Shown here: one piece after another, positions 15,568 to 26,656 of the stretch
Layout of the letters: each line of letters starts with the position of its first letter
Numbering within the stretch: position 1 is the first letter of the stretch
NCBI GenBank assembly: GCA_963814915.1
Contig: CAWFEI010000004.1
Span: forward strand, 1 to 40,669
Direction of reading: 5' to 3'
Length of the DNA stretch: 40,669 nucleotides
From: VRUE01 sp963814915
GTDB taxonomy: Bacteria > Actinomycetota > Thermoleophilia > Solirubrobacterales > 70-9
Translations under genes and position numbers: made by a program
Notes under the pieces: generated by a model
Databases searched by the model: none
The model's input: the letters and a program-made list of their open reading frames with translations, nothing else
Told to the model about the DNA's origin: nothing

Positions 15568-16676
15568 CTCTGTAAGTACCTGTCGACCAGATCGACCTCC
15601 TGGAGCCTGCGCAGGCCCTCGCGGATGTCCTTGGCCCTTGTCTGCCCGACGTCCTCGACCGCTTCCAGGTCGGCGTCGGAAGCCGCCAGCACCTCTTCCA
15701 GGCCACCCAGCTCCTGGATGATCTTCTGGACGACAAGCTTGGGGATGCGCGGGATGCGGCCCATCACGCGGTAGCCGCGCGCGGTCACCGGGAAGTCGAG
15801 CGTGTTGAGCTTGCGGTCGTAGCCGAGCAGCTCGGCGAGGCGGCCGAAGTCGAGCACGTCCTCGTGCGGCATCCGCGCCAGCGACTGCAGCACCGTGGCG
15901 AGGTTCTGCTCGGAGTCTTCGACCGAGTAGTCGCGGATCAGCGCCGACTTGTCGCCGGCGACGCCGACCATCGTCTCCTCCAGCTGCATCTCGATCAGGC
16001 GGCCCTCGGTGCCGAGCTCGACGATGTAGCGCTCGACCTCGACCGCCATCCGCGTGGTCAGCTCGGCCCGCTGGAGGACGGTCAGCGCGTCGTAGAGGAC
16101 GCCGCCGCCCTCGAACTCGAGCACCGTGAGGCGGCTGGAGACCTGTTCGAGCCGCTCGCGGTACTTCTCCAGGGTGGCCAGCCCCTGGTTCGCCTTGGCC
16201 AGCACGGCGGGGATCTCCTGCAGGATGTACTTCGTGCCCTCGACGTAGAGGGAGACGACCTCGCGGCGCTGGGAGATCGCCACGACCAGCGCATCGGTCT
16301 GTTTGGAGACGCGCTCGGCCGTGCGGTGCCGGGTGCCGGTCTCCGAGGAGAGGATCGTCGGGTCGGGCATCAGCTGCACGTTGGCCCAGACGATCTTGGT
16401 CGCCTCGGTGTTGAGCACGATCGCGCCGTCCATCTTCGCGACCTGGTAGAGCATCGCCGGCGTGTAGTCGATGTCGAGCCGGATGCCGCCCGAGAGCAGG
16501 TGCGAGATGTCGCCGGGGTCGCCGACGACGATCAAGCCGCCGGTGCGCGCGTGGACGATGTTGTCGATACCCTCGCGCAGCGAACCGCCCGGGGCGACAA
16601 CGTCCAGGGCCCTGAGTAGTCGGGGATCCTGCCGTTCCGCTAGCTCGTGAAGCTCATCCCCTGGCGGTAAAGACAT
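15564..16676 (-). CDS. disA: DNA integrity scanning protein DisA, diadenylate cyclase
   Basis: 370 aa, ATG start; usual length. The DAC domain has the catalytic DGA (83-85 in KMDGAIVLN) and RHRTAERV (116-123), with GGLIVVGD before and TKIVWANVQLMPDPTI between. A helical linker follows, and the C-terminus has helix-hairpin-helix motifs (RIPRIPKLVVQKIIQELGG, LEAVEDVGQTRAKDIREGL) that bind branched DNA. It makes c-di-AMP from two ATP and is inhibited when it meets DNA lesions in the known systems. The stop overlaps the carD start by four bases, so the two are probably co-expressed. A 113-base gap with a TTGACA element precedes it. Confidence 0.95.
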   Translation of the reverse strand: MSLPPGDELHELAERQDPRLLRALDVVAPGGSLREGIDNIVHARTGGLIVVGDPGDISHLLSGGIRLDIDYTPAMLYQVAKMDGAIVLNTEATKIVWANVQLMPDPTILSSETGTRHRTAERVSKQTDALVVAISQRREVVSLYVEGTKYILQEIPAVLAKANQGLATLEKYRERLEQVSSRLTVLEFEGGGVLYDALTVLQRAELTTRMAVEVERYIVELGTEGRLIEMQLEETMVGVAGDKSALIRDYSVEDSEQNLATVLQSLARMPHEDVLDFGRLAELLGYDRKLNTLDFPVTARGYRVMGRIPRIPKLVVQKIIQELGGLEEVLAASDADLEAVEDVGQTRAKDIREGLRRLQEVDLVDRYLQS

Positions 16677-16749
16677 CCCGTCTAGGATGGCAAAATCCGC
16701 TCTGGAATGCGGTCTGGCTAATTCCGAGTGGACAGGTCGGATCGGCCAT

Positions 16750-16755
16750 TGTCAA
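16750..16755 (-). promoter_or_regulatory. Putative -35 element upstream of disA
   Basis: Minus-strand TTGACA at 16750-16755 lies in the gap between the MFS gene and disA. No convincing -10 hexamer follows at the usual spacing (TCCACT at 17 bases), so this is a weak call. Confidence 0.25.
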
Positions 16756-16789
16756 GCGAATCGGTCACCTAAGGCCGCAATCGGCGCTA

Positions 16790-18199
16790 TCAGAGGTGAA
16801 AACGGTGGTGACGATGGCGCGTTTCGGGCGGCCGCCGGCGCGAATCGGGGACGAAGATCCAGGTCAGGACCGCTCCGACCGCGACGAGGCCGACCAGGGC
16901 CCAGGTCGAGCCGCCGACCGAATCGGCGAACGAGCCGTTCTCGCCGAGCAGGGCGTGGAAGACGGCGCCGACGACGGCAAGGGCGATCGTGCCCGCCATC
17001 ACCCGGTCCATCGCCAGCACTCCGGAGGCGATCCCGACCTTCTCGGCCGGCATCGCCGCCATCGCCGCGGTCGACATCGGCGCGTAGACGAGGCCCAACG
17101 CGACCCCGAACGGCAGGTATCCGGCGAGCAGCAGAGCGTACGAGCTGTGCGGGCCGGTCTGGGTGAGGGCGACCAGGCCGAGCGTTCCCAGGGCCATGCC
17201 CGCGGTCATCAAGGCGCGGGCGCCGAAGCGGGCGATCAGTCGCCCGGAAAACGGCGAGACGACGATCATCGGGACGGTCACCGGCATGATCATCAGGCCG
17301 CTGAGCACGGCCGAGTGCCCGCGCACGTCCTGCAGGTACTGCGGCTGGAAGAACATCACCGTCCAGTAGGCGCCGACGAGGGCGAAGGCCGCGGCGCTCG
17401 CGCCGAAATACGGCCCGTTGCGAAACAGCGAAAAGTCGACGATCGGCTCGGCGACCCGGTGCTCGATCCGCCAGAACGCGTACAGCGAGGCAACCCCGAA
17501 CAGGGCCAATCCGGCGGTCGCGCCGTCACTCCACGTTTCGGCCTGGATCAGCGCCAGCACGATCGCGGTCAGGCCGGTGGCGAGCGCGATGAGGCCGGCG
17601 AAGTCGATCCGGGTGCCCGAGCCGGGGTCGGTCGACTCCGGCGCCGCGCGCCAGACGATCGCGATCCCGGCGAACGCGATCGGCAGGTTGATCCAGAAGA
17701 TCAAGCGCCAGTCGAGGTCGACCAGGGCGCCGCCGAGGAGCGGGCCGATGCCCAGCGCCACGGCGGAGATGCCGGCCCAGATGCCCAGCGCGCGCGCCTG
17801 CTCTTCCGCCGGGAAGGCGTGGCAGACGATCGCCAGCGAGAGCGGCAGCATCGGCGCCGCCCCGAGCCCCTGCAGCAGCCGCCCGAGGATCAGCGTCAGC
17901 TGGTCGCCCGCGGTCGCGGCGACGACCGAGCCGAGCGCGAAGAGGACCATCCCGGCCAGGAACAGCCGCTTGCGGCCGAACATGTCGCCCAAGCGGCCGC
18001 CGGTTACGACGAACGCGGTGATGATCAGCAGGTAGCCGTTCATCACCCACTGCAAGCCGGCTGAGCTGGCATCGACGTCGTGGCGGATGCTCGGCAGAGC
18101 GAGCGCCACGACGGTCGAATCGAGCATCAGGATGAAGAGCCCGAAGCAGGCCCCGGCCAGCGTCCACCAGGGCCGCGTCCTCTCGTCGATGCGCAGCAT
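16790..18199 (-). CDS. DHA2-family MFS drug/proton antiporter
   Basis: 469 aa, ATG start. About 14 hydrophobic segments, as in DHA2 exporters. Early motifs: LAGACFGLFILMLDSTVVAL (with the D typical of DHA2), ALPSIRHDVDASSAGLQWVM, and MFS motif A GGRLGDMFGRKRLFL. A second loop repeat is SGRLIARFGARALMTAG. The C-terminus is arginine/histidine-rich (RRRPPETRHRHHRFHL). It probably exports hydrophobic compounds; the substrate is unknown. Its ATG lies inside a strong hairpin that follows the stop of the upstream gene. No TetR-type regulator is adjacent. Confidence 0.85.
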   Translation of the reverse strand: MLRIDERTRPWWTLAGACFGLFILMLDSTVVALALPSIRHDVDASSAGLQWVMNGYLLIITAFVVTGGRLGDMFGRKRLFLAGMVLFALGSVVAATAGDQLTLILGRLLQGLGAAPMLPLSLAIVCHAFPAEEQARALGIWAGISAVALGIGPLLGGALVDLDWRLIFWINLPIAFAGIAIVWRAAPESTDPGSGTRIDFAGLIALATGLTAIVLALIQAETWSDGATAGLALFGVASLYAFWRIEHRVAEPIVDFSLFRNGPYFGASAAAFALVGAYWTVMFFQPQYLQDVRGHSAVLSGLMIMPVTVPMIVVSPFSGRLIARFGARALMTAGMALGTLGLVALTQTGPHSSYALLLAGYLPFGVALGLVYAPMSTAAMAAMPAEKVGIASGVLAMDRVMAGTIALAVVGAVFHALLGENGSFADSVGGSTWALVGLVAVGAVLTWIFVPDSRRRPPETRHRHHRFHL

Positions 18200-18230
18200 C
18201 CGGGGGCGAACCTACCCGCGCCCCCGGATG
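18197..18230. terminator. 12-bp perfect hairpin between the TolB/RTX and MFS genes
   Basis: CATCCGGGGGCG (18197-18208) pairs with CGCCCCCGGATG (18219-18230) around a 10-base loop. On the minus strand it starts ten bases after the stop of the TolB/RTX gene and includes the ATG of the MFS gene. It can end the upstream transcript and, if read through, hide the MFS start codon. No U-run follows. Confidence 0.6.
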
Positions 18231-18239
18231 CCGGGCTGT

Positions 18240-19586
18240 TCAGGGCATCGAGATGCTGCGCTCGCAGAGCTTGCCGGTGTCGATGCCGCGCGCTCCGTTG
18301 CAGAAATCGTGGCCCGGGCCGCCGTTGAGGAAGTCCTCACCGCTGCGGCCGAAGATCACGTCCGCGCCGGCGATGCCCCAGATGCGGTCGTCGCCGCGAC
18401 CACCGTCGAGCACGTCGTTGCCGGAGCTGCCGTAGATGCGGTCGTTGCCGCTGCGGCCGCGCACCAGATCGTCGCCGGCACGGGCGATGATCAGGTCGTC
18501 ACCGCCGCCGGCGGTGATCACGTCGTCGCCCTTGCCCGAGCAGACGATGTCGTCGCCGGCGCCGCCGATCACCCTGTCGACTCCGTCGAGGCCGACGATC
18601 ACGTCGTCGCCCTTCGTGCCGACCAGCTTGTCGTTCCCGGCGGTGCCGAGCACGGTCACCTGCTCGTGCCCGCACATGATCGTCGAGCGGCCCCATTCCG
18701 GGTGCCCGTCGAGCGCCGCGGTCGCGAACATCAGGCCGGGCGAGCTGCCGTCGTTGCCCATCGTCCAGACGTCGGCGCTGCCGGCGCCGTTGCGCTGGAA
18801 GGCGATCTGCTTGCCGTCGGGCGAGTAGGCGGGCTCGGTGTCGGTCGCGGGGTCGTTGGTCAGGCGAACCGGCGCCAGGTCGAGGTTCGTGGTCGACTTG
18901 GCGTAGATCTCGGCGTTGCCGTCACGCTCGCTGCTGAACGCGAGCCATTCGCCGCCGGGGGCGATCGACGGGCCGGTGTCGGCACCGGCGTCGCTGGTCA
19001 GGCGCTTCTGCCCCACGCCATCGCCGTTCATCGAGTACAGCTCGGCGTTGCCGTCACGCTCGCTGACGAAGTAGATCCGGTTGCCGCTCTGGTCGTAGGT
19101 CGGTTCGCCGTCGCGGGCTTCGACGTCGGTGAGCCGGCTCTGGTCGCCGCCGTCGGCTTTCATCGTGTAGATCTCGGCGTTGCCGTCGCGATCGCTGACG
19201 AAGACGATCCGCTTGCCGTCGGGCGAGAAGGACGGTTCGGTGTCGGCGGCGTCGTTCTCGGTCAGCCGCTTGGCATCGCTGCCGTCGCGATTCATGACGT
19301 AGATCTCAGCGTTGCCGTCCCGGTTGCTCTGGAAGACGATCTTCTTGCCGTCGGGCGAGTAGGACGGGTTGCGGTCGTCGGCGGTCGAGCCTGCGGTGAT
19401 GTTGGTCGCGCCGCCGGCGCCGAGCGTGTAGACGTCGAAGTCTCCGCCGTTGTTGCTGTCGAAGGCGATGCGGCCGTTGCCGCCCGGAAACGCCGCCTCG
19501 GCGCCGGGCGCCGCAAGCATCGCGAGGAACAGGGCGGCCAGCATGGAAACGAGCGCCCTTGTGCTGCCTGCGGGCGTGGTGAACAC
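18240..19586 (-). CDS. Secreted TolB-type PD40 beta-propeller fused to RTX calcium-binding repeats
   Basis: 448 aa from the GTG at 19586, chosen because AAGGGGGG stands eight bases upstream; the frame is open to 19664. The N-terminus has a signal peptide (MLAALFLAMLAAPGAEAAFP). About six PD40/TolB-like blades follow, each like PSYSPDGKKIVFQSNRDGNA with EIYVMNRDGS. The last ~115 residues are RTX nonapeptide repeats (GGAGDDIV, GKGDDVITAG, GRSGNDRIYG, DGGRGDDRIWG), which bind calcium and fold after secretion. A C-terminal pair of cysteines (FCNG, GKLC) may form a disulfide. No Tol-Pal genes are nearby and this lineage probably lacks a classical outer membrane, so TolB function in cell division is unlikely. 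Role unknown: an extracellular binding or surface protein. Confidence 0.8.
   Translation of the reverse strand: MFTTPAGSTRALVSMLAALFLAMLAAPGAEAAFPGGNGRIAFDSNNGGDFDVYTLGAGGATNITAGSTADDRNPSYSPDGKKIVFQSNRDGNAEIYVMNRDGSDAKRLTENDAADTEPSFSPDGKRIVFVSDRDGNAEIYTMKADGGDQSRLTDVEARDGEPTYDQSGNRIYFVSERDGNAELYSMNGDGVGQKRLTSDAGADTGPSIAPGGEWLAFSSERDGNAEIYAKSTTNLDLAPVRLTNDPATDTEPAYSPDGKQIAFQRNGAGSADVWTMGNDGSSPGLMFATAALDGHPEWGRSTIMCGHEQVTVLGTAGNDKLVGTKGDDVIVGLDGVDRVIGGAGDDIVCSGKGDDVITAGGGDDLIIARAGDDLVRGRSGNDRIYGSSGNDVLDGGRGDDRIWGIAGADVIFGRSGEDFLNGGPGHDFCNGARGIDTGKLCERSISMP
18297..18647 (-). repeat. RTX nonapeptide repeat array
   Basis: About ten GGxGxDxxx-like units run from GTAGNDKLVG (18630-18647) to GGPGHDFCNG (near 18297). 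The Gly-Asp spacing matches calcium beta-roll repeats. Confidence 0.8.
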
Positions 19587-19594
19587 GAGTCGAT

Positions 19595-19602
19595 CCCCCC
19601 TT
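19595..19602 (-). promoter_or_regulatory. Ribosome binding site deciding the GTG start at 19586
   Basis: Minus-strand AAGGGGGG lies eight bases before the GTG at 19586, just ahead of the signal peptide. Confidence 0.5.
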
Positions 19603-19692
19603 GGATCGAGGATTTTCAGAGTCCTGGCTACTTGAGTTGCACTACCCGCAACACGGCGGCCCACCCATCTGCAGCGGTTCTTGCGCGGATCT

Positions 19693-20819
19693 TTAGGCGG
19701 TGGCGAGGTCGCGCCCGGGGTCGATCCCCCAGCGCTCGCCGACGGCCGCCAGGTCGCCGTCCATCGCCCAACGGTCGGGGCGCTCCGCGCCCTCGTGGGC
19801 TGGGCTGGCGCCCTTCAGAGCCATGCAGCCGGTGTTGTCGCCGACGGTGCGAATCGCCGCGACGTCCTCGTCGGTGAGCCGCGGCTCGGCCGGCATGCGG
19901 CCCAGTTCGACCTTCTTGGCCTCGATCGGGCAAGCCTCCGCCCCGGCCTCCTGGATCAGGGTCGGCACGACGCACTCGACCGCGGGGTGGGCGAGGTTCC
20001 ACTGGCAGGCGAGCTGGATCGGCGTCAGTCGCGCCCGCTCGGCGATCGGCAGCACCCGCTCGAGCTTCTCCAGGCCGGCCTCGATCCAGCCGTCGGGCCG
20101 GAAGGCGCGGTGGTCGCCCTCGGCCAATTCCATTCCCGGCCGCAGGTCGCCCCAGAAGAGGCCGCCGTAATCGACCACCCGGGTGATCACCTTGACGTCG
20201 TGGCGCTCCGCCGCCTCGAGGCAGAGCTCGCCGGGCCAGGGCTCGAACGGGTTGAGGATGATCATCGCCCAATCGATCCGCGCGCCGAAGCGCTCGATGC
20301 AGGCGATCAGATCCAGAGTGAAGCCGTTGGCGGGACCGGGCGCGACGCCGATCTGCCCGGTGAGACCCTCGTCGCGCAGCGCCGCCATCCCGTCCCAGAC
20401 GGCCTCGCTGGAGTAGCCGGTGCGGTCGGGGTTGTGCAGCAGCAGCAGGTCGAAGCGCTCCGCCCCGAGCCGCTCGAGGCTGCGCTCGGCAGCCATCCGC
20501 AGGTACCCCGCGTACTCGCCGGGCCCGCGCAGGCCGGGATCGGTGAAGCGCGGGAAGCCGCGCGGGCCGTCACGCTCACCGGCGTAGAAGTCGTGGCCGA
20601 CGGCGCCGACCAGCGAGTAGCCCTCGCGCGGCAGGCCCGCCAGCGCCCGGCCGGCGATCCGGTCCGCCTCGCCCTGGCCGTAGGTGTCGGCGGTGAGGAC
20701 GGTGTCGATCCCGTCGCCGGGGCGCAGCAGCGCCTCCAGCCGGCCCTCGTCGATCTTCTCGCCGAAGCGGATGAAGCGCCCGCCGCTCCAGGCGCCGAGC
20801 GCCGCCCGCCCGGGCGGCC

Positions 20820-20823
<4 letters not shown>
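19693..20823 (-). CDS. Aldo/keto reductase family protein
   Basis: 376 aa, ATG start overlapping the clpC stop (ATGA). An AKR (beta/alpha)8 protein: GIDTVLTADTYGQGEADRIA supplies the Asp and Tyr of the catalytic tetrad, SLERLGAERFDLLLLHNPD the His, and AMIILNPFEP and PIQLACQWNLAHPAVECVVP the later strands. The strand that should carry the catalytic Lys (often ATKVG) reads YSLVGAVGHDFYAG, with no Lys. It may therefore be a poor reductase or a non-catalytic member. Long C-terminal part. Being coupled to clpC, it is likely co-expressed with it. Confidence 0.8.
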
Positions 20824-23354
<2,531 letters not shown>

Positions 23355-23366
23355 AGGCTTCCTCTC

Positions 23367-23385
23367 TTGACCCTCTACAGGTCAA
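23367..23385. promoter_or_regulatory. Inverted repeat TTGACC-N7-GGTCAA upstream of clpC
   Basis: Perfect 6-bp arms (23367-23372, 23380-23385) with a seven-base spacer, 12 bases upstream of the TTG start and just beyond the ribosome binding site. The N7 spacing is like the HspR inverted repeat (HAIR), and GGTCAAA is the CtsR heptad, but it matches neither consensus fully. A likely operator or promoter element for clpC. Confidence 0.45.
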
Positions 23386-23493
23386 ACGCGATTTGCGGTC
23401 GGAAGTACCGGCGGCGCCCTTCATGTATCGGAAAGCGCCTATGTGCCGCTTTAACGATACCGAGAGTGCCGACCCGGCCCTGGGGCCCCGATT

Positions 23494-23508
23494 GCCGCTC
23501 GTAGCGGC
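23494..23508. terminator. Short hairpin downstream of lysS
   Basis: GCCGCT (23494-23499) pairs with AGCGGC (23503-23508) around a three-base loop, followed on the plus strand by TTTTC. In the minus-strand direction of lysS it lies about 25 bases after the stop. A modest terminator candidate. Confidence 0.35.
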
Positions 23509-23531
23509 TTTTCAGGGTCCATTTCGGAGCC

Positions 23532-25016
23532 TCAGGAGCGCATCGCCGGGAAAAGCACGATCTCGCGCAGGCTGCGGGCCCCGGTAAGCATCATCGCAAG
23601 CCGGTCAATCCCCAGCCCGACGCCGCCCGTCGGCGGCATCCCGTGTTCGAGCGCTTCGACGAAAACCTCGTCATAGGGCTGAGCCTCCTCGTCGCCCCGC
23701 TCGATCTCGGCGGCCTGCTGCTCGAAGCGCCGCCGCTGCTCGTCGGGGTCGTTCAGCTCGCTGAAGGAGTTGGCGATCTCGATCCCGCCGACGAAGGCCT
23801 CCCAACGCTCGACCAGGCCGCGCTCGGTGCGGTGCGCCTTGGCGAACGGCGAGAGCTCGACCGGGTAGTCGACGACGAAGGTCGGCTGGATCAGGTCCGG
23901 CTCGACCGACTTCGAGAGCAGCCCGTCGACCAGCTTGCCCCAGCCCTCGGCCGGGTCGGGCTCGCTGCCGATCGCCGCCGCCAGCGCCTCGCGGGTCGGG
24001 TGCTCGGCGATGTCGATCCCGGTCGCGTCGCGGACCGCGTCGCGCAGGCTGACCCGCCGCCAGGGCGGCGCCAGGTCGATCTCGACCCCGTCGCGCTCGA
24101 CGACCGTCGTCCCAAGCACCCGCTCTGCGACCTCGGCGACGAGCTGCTCGAGGTCGCGTGCCGTCTTCTCGTAGTCGGCGTAGGCCTCGTACCACTCGAG
24201 CATCGTGAACTCGGGGTTGTGCTTGTGCGAGACGCCCTCGTTGCGGAAGTCCTTGCCCAGCTCGTAGACCTTGTCGATCCCGCCGACGACCAGCCGCTTG
24301 AGGTAGAGCTCGGTCGCGATGCGCAGGTAGAGGTCGCGGTCGAGGGCGTTGTGGTGGGTGACGAAGGGGCGCGCCAGGGCACCGCCGTACAGCGGCTGCA
24401 GAACCGGCGTCTCGACCTCGACGAAGCCCCATTCGTCGAGCCGGCGGCGGGTCTCGGCGATCGCCCTGGTGCGGATCAGGAAGGCGCGGCGGCTCTCCTC
24501 GTTGGCGAGCAGGTCGAGCTCGCGGCGGCGAAAGCGGGTTTCGACGTCCTCGAGGCCGTGGAACTTGTCGGGCGGCGGCCGCAGGCTCTTGGCCAGCAGC
24601 CGCCAGTGGTCGATCGCCAGCGAGAGCTCGCCGCCGCGCCGCGTCGCCAGGGCCGTGCCCTCGACGCCGACAAAGTCGCCGAGGTCGAGCTCGACCAGCT
24701 GCTCGAAGGCCTCGGCGCCGAGCTTGTCGGCGGTGGCGTGCAGCTGGATCTGGCCGCTGCCGTCGCGCAGGTCGAGGAAGGCCGCCTTGCCGTGCCCGCG
24801 GCGGGCGACGATCCGCCCGGCGACGCGGTGCCGCGAGTCGGTCTCCATCCCGGCGGCCAGGCCCTCGTGCGCCGCCCGCACCTCGCCAATCTCCTCACGT
24901 TCCTCGAACGAGTGGGGAAACGGGTCAACCCCCTCACTCCGCAGCCGCTCCAACTTCTCGCGCCGATCGCGAAGAACGTCTGAGAGTTCCTGCCGCTGCT
25001 CCTCTGGCTCGCTCAT
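23532..25016 (-). CDS. lysS: Lysyl-tRNA synthetase (class II)
   Basis: 494 aa, ATG start; usual length. The N-terminal OB-fold binds the anticodon (VAGRIVARRGHGKAAFLDLR, DGSGQIQLHA). The class II core has motif 1 around FVEVETPVLQPLYGGALARP, motif 2 KVYELGKDFRNEGVSHKHNP then EFTMLEWYEAYADY, and motif 3 GGVGLGIDRLAMMLTG with SLREIVLFPAMR at the end. It charges tRNA-Lys in the cytoplasm. It starts 22 bases after the stop of greA, so it probably shares a transcript with greA; clpC follows after a gap with its own regulatory repeat. Confidence 0.96.
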   Translation of the reverse strand: MSEPEEQRQELSDVLRDRREKLERLRSEGVDPFPHSFEEREEIGEVRAAHEGLAAGMETDSRHRVAGRIVARRGHGKAAFLDLRDGSGQIQLHATADKLGAEAFEQLVELDLGDFVGVEGTALATRRGGELSLAIDHWRLLAKSLRPPPDKFHGLEDVETRFRRRELDLLANEESRRAFLIRTRAIAETRRRLDEWGFVEVETPVLQPLYGGALARPFVTHHNALDRDLYLRIATELYLKRLVVGGIDKVYELGKDFRNEGVSHKHNPEFTMLEWYEAYADYEKTARDLEQLVAEVAERVLGTTVVERDGVEIDLAPPWRRVSLRDAVRDATGIDIAEHPTREALAAAIGSEPDPAEGWGKLVDGLLSKSVEPDLIQPTFVVDYPVELSPFAKAHRTERGLVERWEAFVGGIEIANSFSELNDPDEQRRRFEQQAAEIERGDEEAQPYDEVFVEALEHGMPPTGGVGLGIDRLAMMLTGARSLREIVLFPAMRS

Positions 25017-25038
25017 CGAGGCGCGAGCCTATCGGGCT

Positions 25039-25518
25039 CTAAATGCTCTCGATTTTGGTGATTTTAAGTTTCTTCTTCGGGCCGCGCGGCACGTCGACGC
25101 TGACCACGTCGTTGCGCTTGTGGCCGAGCAGCGCCTTGCCGATCGGCGACTCGTTGGAGAGTTTGTGCTCGGCCGGGTTGGCCTCGGTCGAGCCGACTAT
25201 CTGGAATTTCTGCGAGTCGCCGCTCTTCTGGTCTTTGACGTGGACGACCGAGCCGAAGCTGACCTCGTCGGTGTCGACGTCCTTCTCGTCGATCACGGTC
25301 GCGCGGCGCAGCCGCTCTTCGAGCTGGGCGATCCGCCCCTCGACCAGAGCCTGCTCGTTCTTGGCGTCGTCGTACTCGGCGTTCTCGGAGATGTCGCCGA
25401 ACTCGCGCGCCTCCTTGATGCGTTCCGCAACCTCCCGCCGTTTGGCGGTCGACAGGTACTCGATTTCCTCCTTGAGCTTCTCGAGCCCTTCCGGCGTGAT
25501 TACGGCTTGACGAGTCAC
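25039..25518 (-). CDS. greA: Transcription elongation factor GreA
   Basis: 159 aa from the GTG at 25518 (VTRQAVITPEGLEKL), matching the usual 158 aa; the frame is open another 30 codons but without homology. The N-terminal coiled coil (EYLSTAKRREVAERIKEARE, GDISENAEYDDAKNEQALVE) carries the acidic tip DISENAEYDDAK, which reaches the polymerase active site. The C-terminal FKBP-like domain is FGSVVHVKDQKSG to SPIGKALLGHKRNDVVSVDV. It rescues backtracked RNA polymerase by stimulating transcript cleavage. It lies 22 bases upstream of lysS, and dus ends 112 bases upstream. Confidence 0.94.
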   Translation of the reverse strand: MTRQAVITPEGLEKLKEEIEYLSTAKRREVAERIKEAREFGDISENAEYDDAKNEQALVEGRIAQLEERLRRATVIDEKDVDTDEVSFGSVVHVKDQKSGDSQKFQIVGSTEANPAEHKLSNESPIGKALLGHKRNDVVSVDVPRGPKKKLKITKIESI

Positions 25519-25630
25519 TTTGCGCTGCCCTCGCTTTTTGCTTGCTGGACGTGGACTGTGCGGCCCTAAGACCAAAAATGCCCGGGAGCGACGGCTTTCG
25601 CGCGTCACACCTGGGCCGGAAGTCGCGGGA

Positions 25631-26656
25631 TTATAGCGAGGCGCTCAGACCGGCACTCAGGGGTTTTTGGGTGGGTATTTGGGCGGCGATCAACTCGCGC
25701 GCCCGCGGCAGATCGGCGCTGCGCTGCAGCTCCTGCGCAACCTCGTTCGGGGCGCCGAGCGCCTCGACGTACCAGGGGTAGAACTTGCGCAGATACCGGG
25801 TCGCGCGCTCGGTCCCGAGATGCTCCTCGGCACGGTCGACGGTCCAGAGCAGCTCGGCGGCCACCTCCTCGCGGGAGGGCGGGCCCGCACGCCGTCTGGT
25901 CAGCTCTTCGAAGAGCCAGGGGTTGCCAAGCGAGCCGCGGGCGAGCATCACGGCGGCGGCGCCGGACTCGCGGTAGGCGCGGCGCACCGAGTCGGCGTCG
26001 TCGAGCCCGCCGGAGACGATCACCGGCGCGTCGATCCGCTCGACGAGCTCGCGCGTCAACTCGTAGTCGGGGCTGCCTTTGTGTTTGATCGTCGCCGCCC
26101 GCGGGTGGAAACCGATCGCCGCGGCGCCGCCCTCCTCGGCGAGCCGGACGGCGAGCTCGAACCCGGACCGGTCGCCGGGGCGCAGCCCGGAGCGCAGCTT
26201 CACGGTGACCGGCAGGCCGCTGCCCTCGATCGCGCCGCGCAACAGGCCGAGGGCCAGGTCCGGGTCGGCGAGCAGCTGCACGCCGGCGCCGGTCCTGCGC
26301 ACCTTGCGCACCGGGCAGCCCATGTTGATGTCGATCAGGTCCGCGCCCGCCTCGGCGGCGACGGCGGCGCCGGAGCGCATCACCTCGGGGTCGTGGCCGA
26401 AGAGCTGCACGCAGACGGGGTGCTCGTCGGGGTGGATCCGCATCAGCTCGCGCATCGTGCGCTCGTTGCGGTAGTGCAGGCCGAAGCTGGAAACCATCTC
26501 CGAGACCGCCAGCCCGGCGCCGTGCCGTTTCGCCTGCAGGCGGACGAACCAGTTGCCGATCCCGGCCAGCGGCGCCAGCAGGACTCGGTTGGCGATCTCC
26601 ACGCCCCCGATGAAGAAAGGCGAGGTCAAAGGCGGTTGTTTATCGATTCCTCTCAT
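25631..26656 (-). CDS. dus: tRNA-dihydrouridine synthase (DusB-like)
   Basis: 341 aa, ATG start. FMN TIM-barrel enzyme: VLLAPLAGIGNWFVR, ADLIDINMGCPVRKVRRTGA with the catalytic Cys (residue 114) in NMGCPVRKV, VTVKLRSGLRPGDRSG, IGFHPRAATIKHKGSPDYE, PVIVSGGLDDADSVRRAYRE and AVMLARGSLGNPWLFEEL. It reduces specific uridines of tRNA to dihydrouridine with FMN and NADPH. The start lies inside the last codons of coaX (17-base overlap), so the two are translated together. It matches the dus gene between folK and lysS in the Bacillus order. Confidence 0.93.
   Translation of the reverse strand: MRGIDKQPPLTSPFFIGGVEIANRVLLAPLAGIGNWFVRLQAKRHGAGLAVSEMVSSFGLHYRNERTMRELMRIHPDEHPVCVQLFGHDPEVMRSGAAVAAEAGADLIDINMGCPVRKVRRTGAGVQLLADPDLALGLLRGAIEGSGLPVTVKLRSGLRPGDRSGFELAVRLAEEGGAAAIGFHPRAATIKHKGSPDYELTRELVERIDAPVIVSGGLDDADSVRRAYRESGAAAVMLARGSLGNPWLFEELTRRRAGPPSREEVAAELLWTVDRAEEHLGTERATRYLRKFYPWYVEALGAPNEVAQELQRSADLPRARELIAAQIPTQKPLSAGLSASL

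Noticed and set aside
23367..23386. A CtsR box in front of clpC
   Set aside because: CtsR sites are tandem direct GGTCAAA heptads; here the arms are inverted, and no ctsR gene lies nearby.
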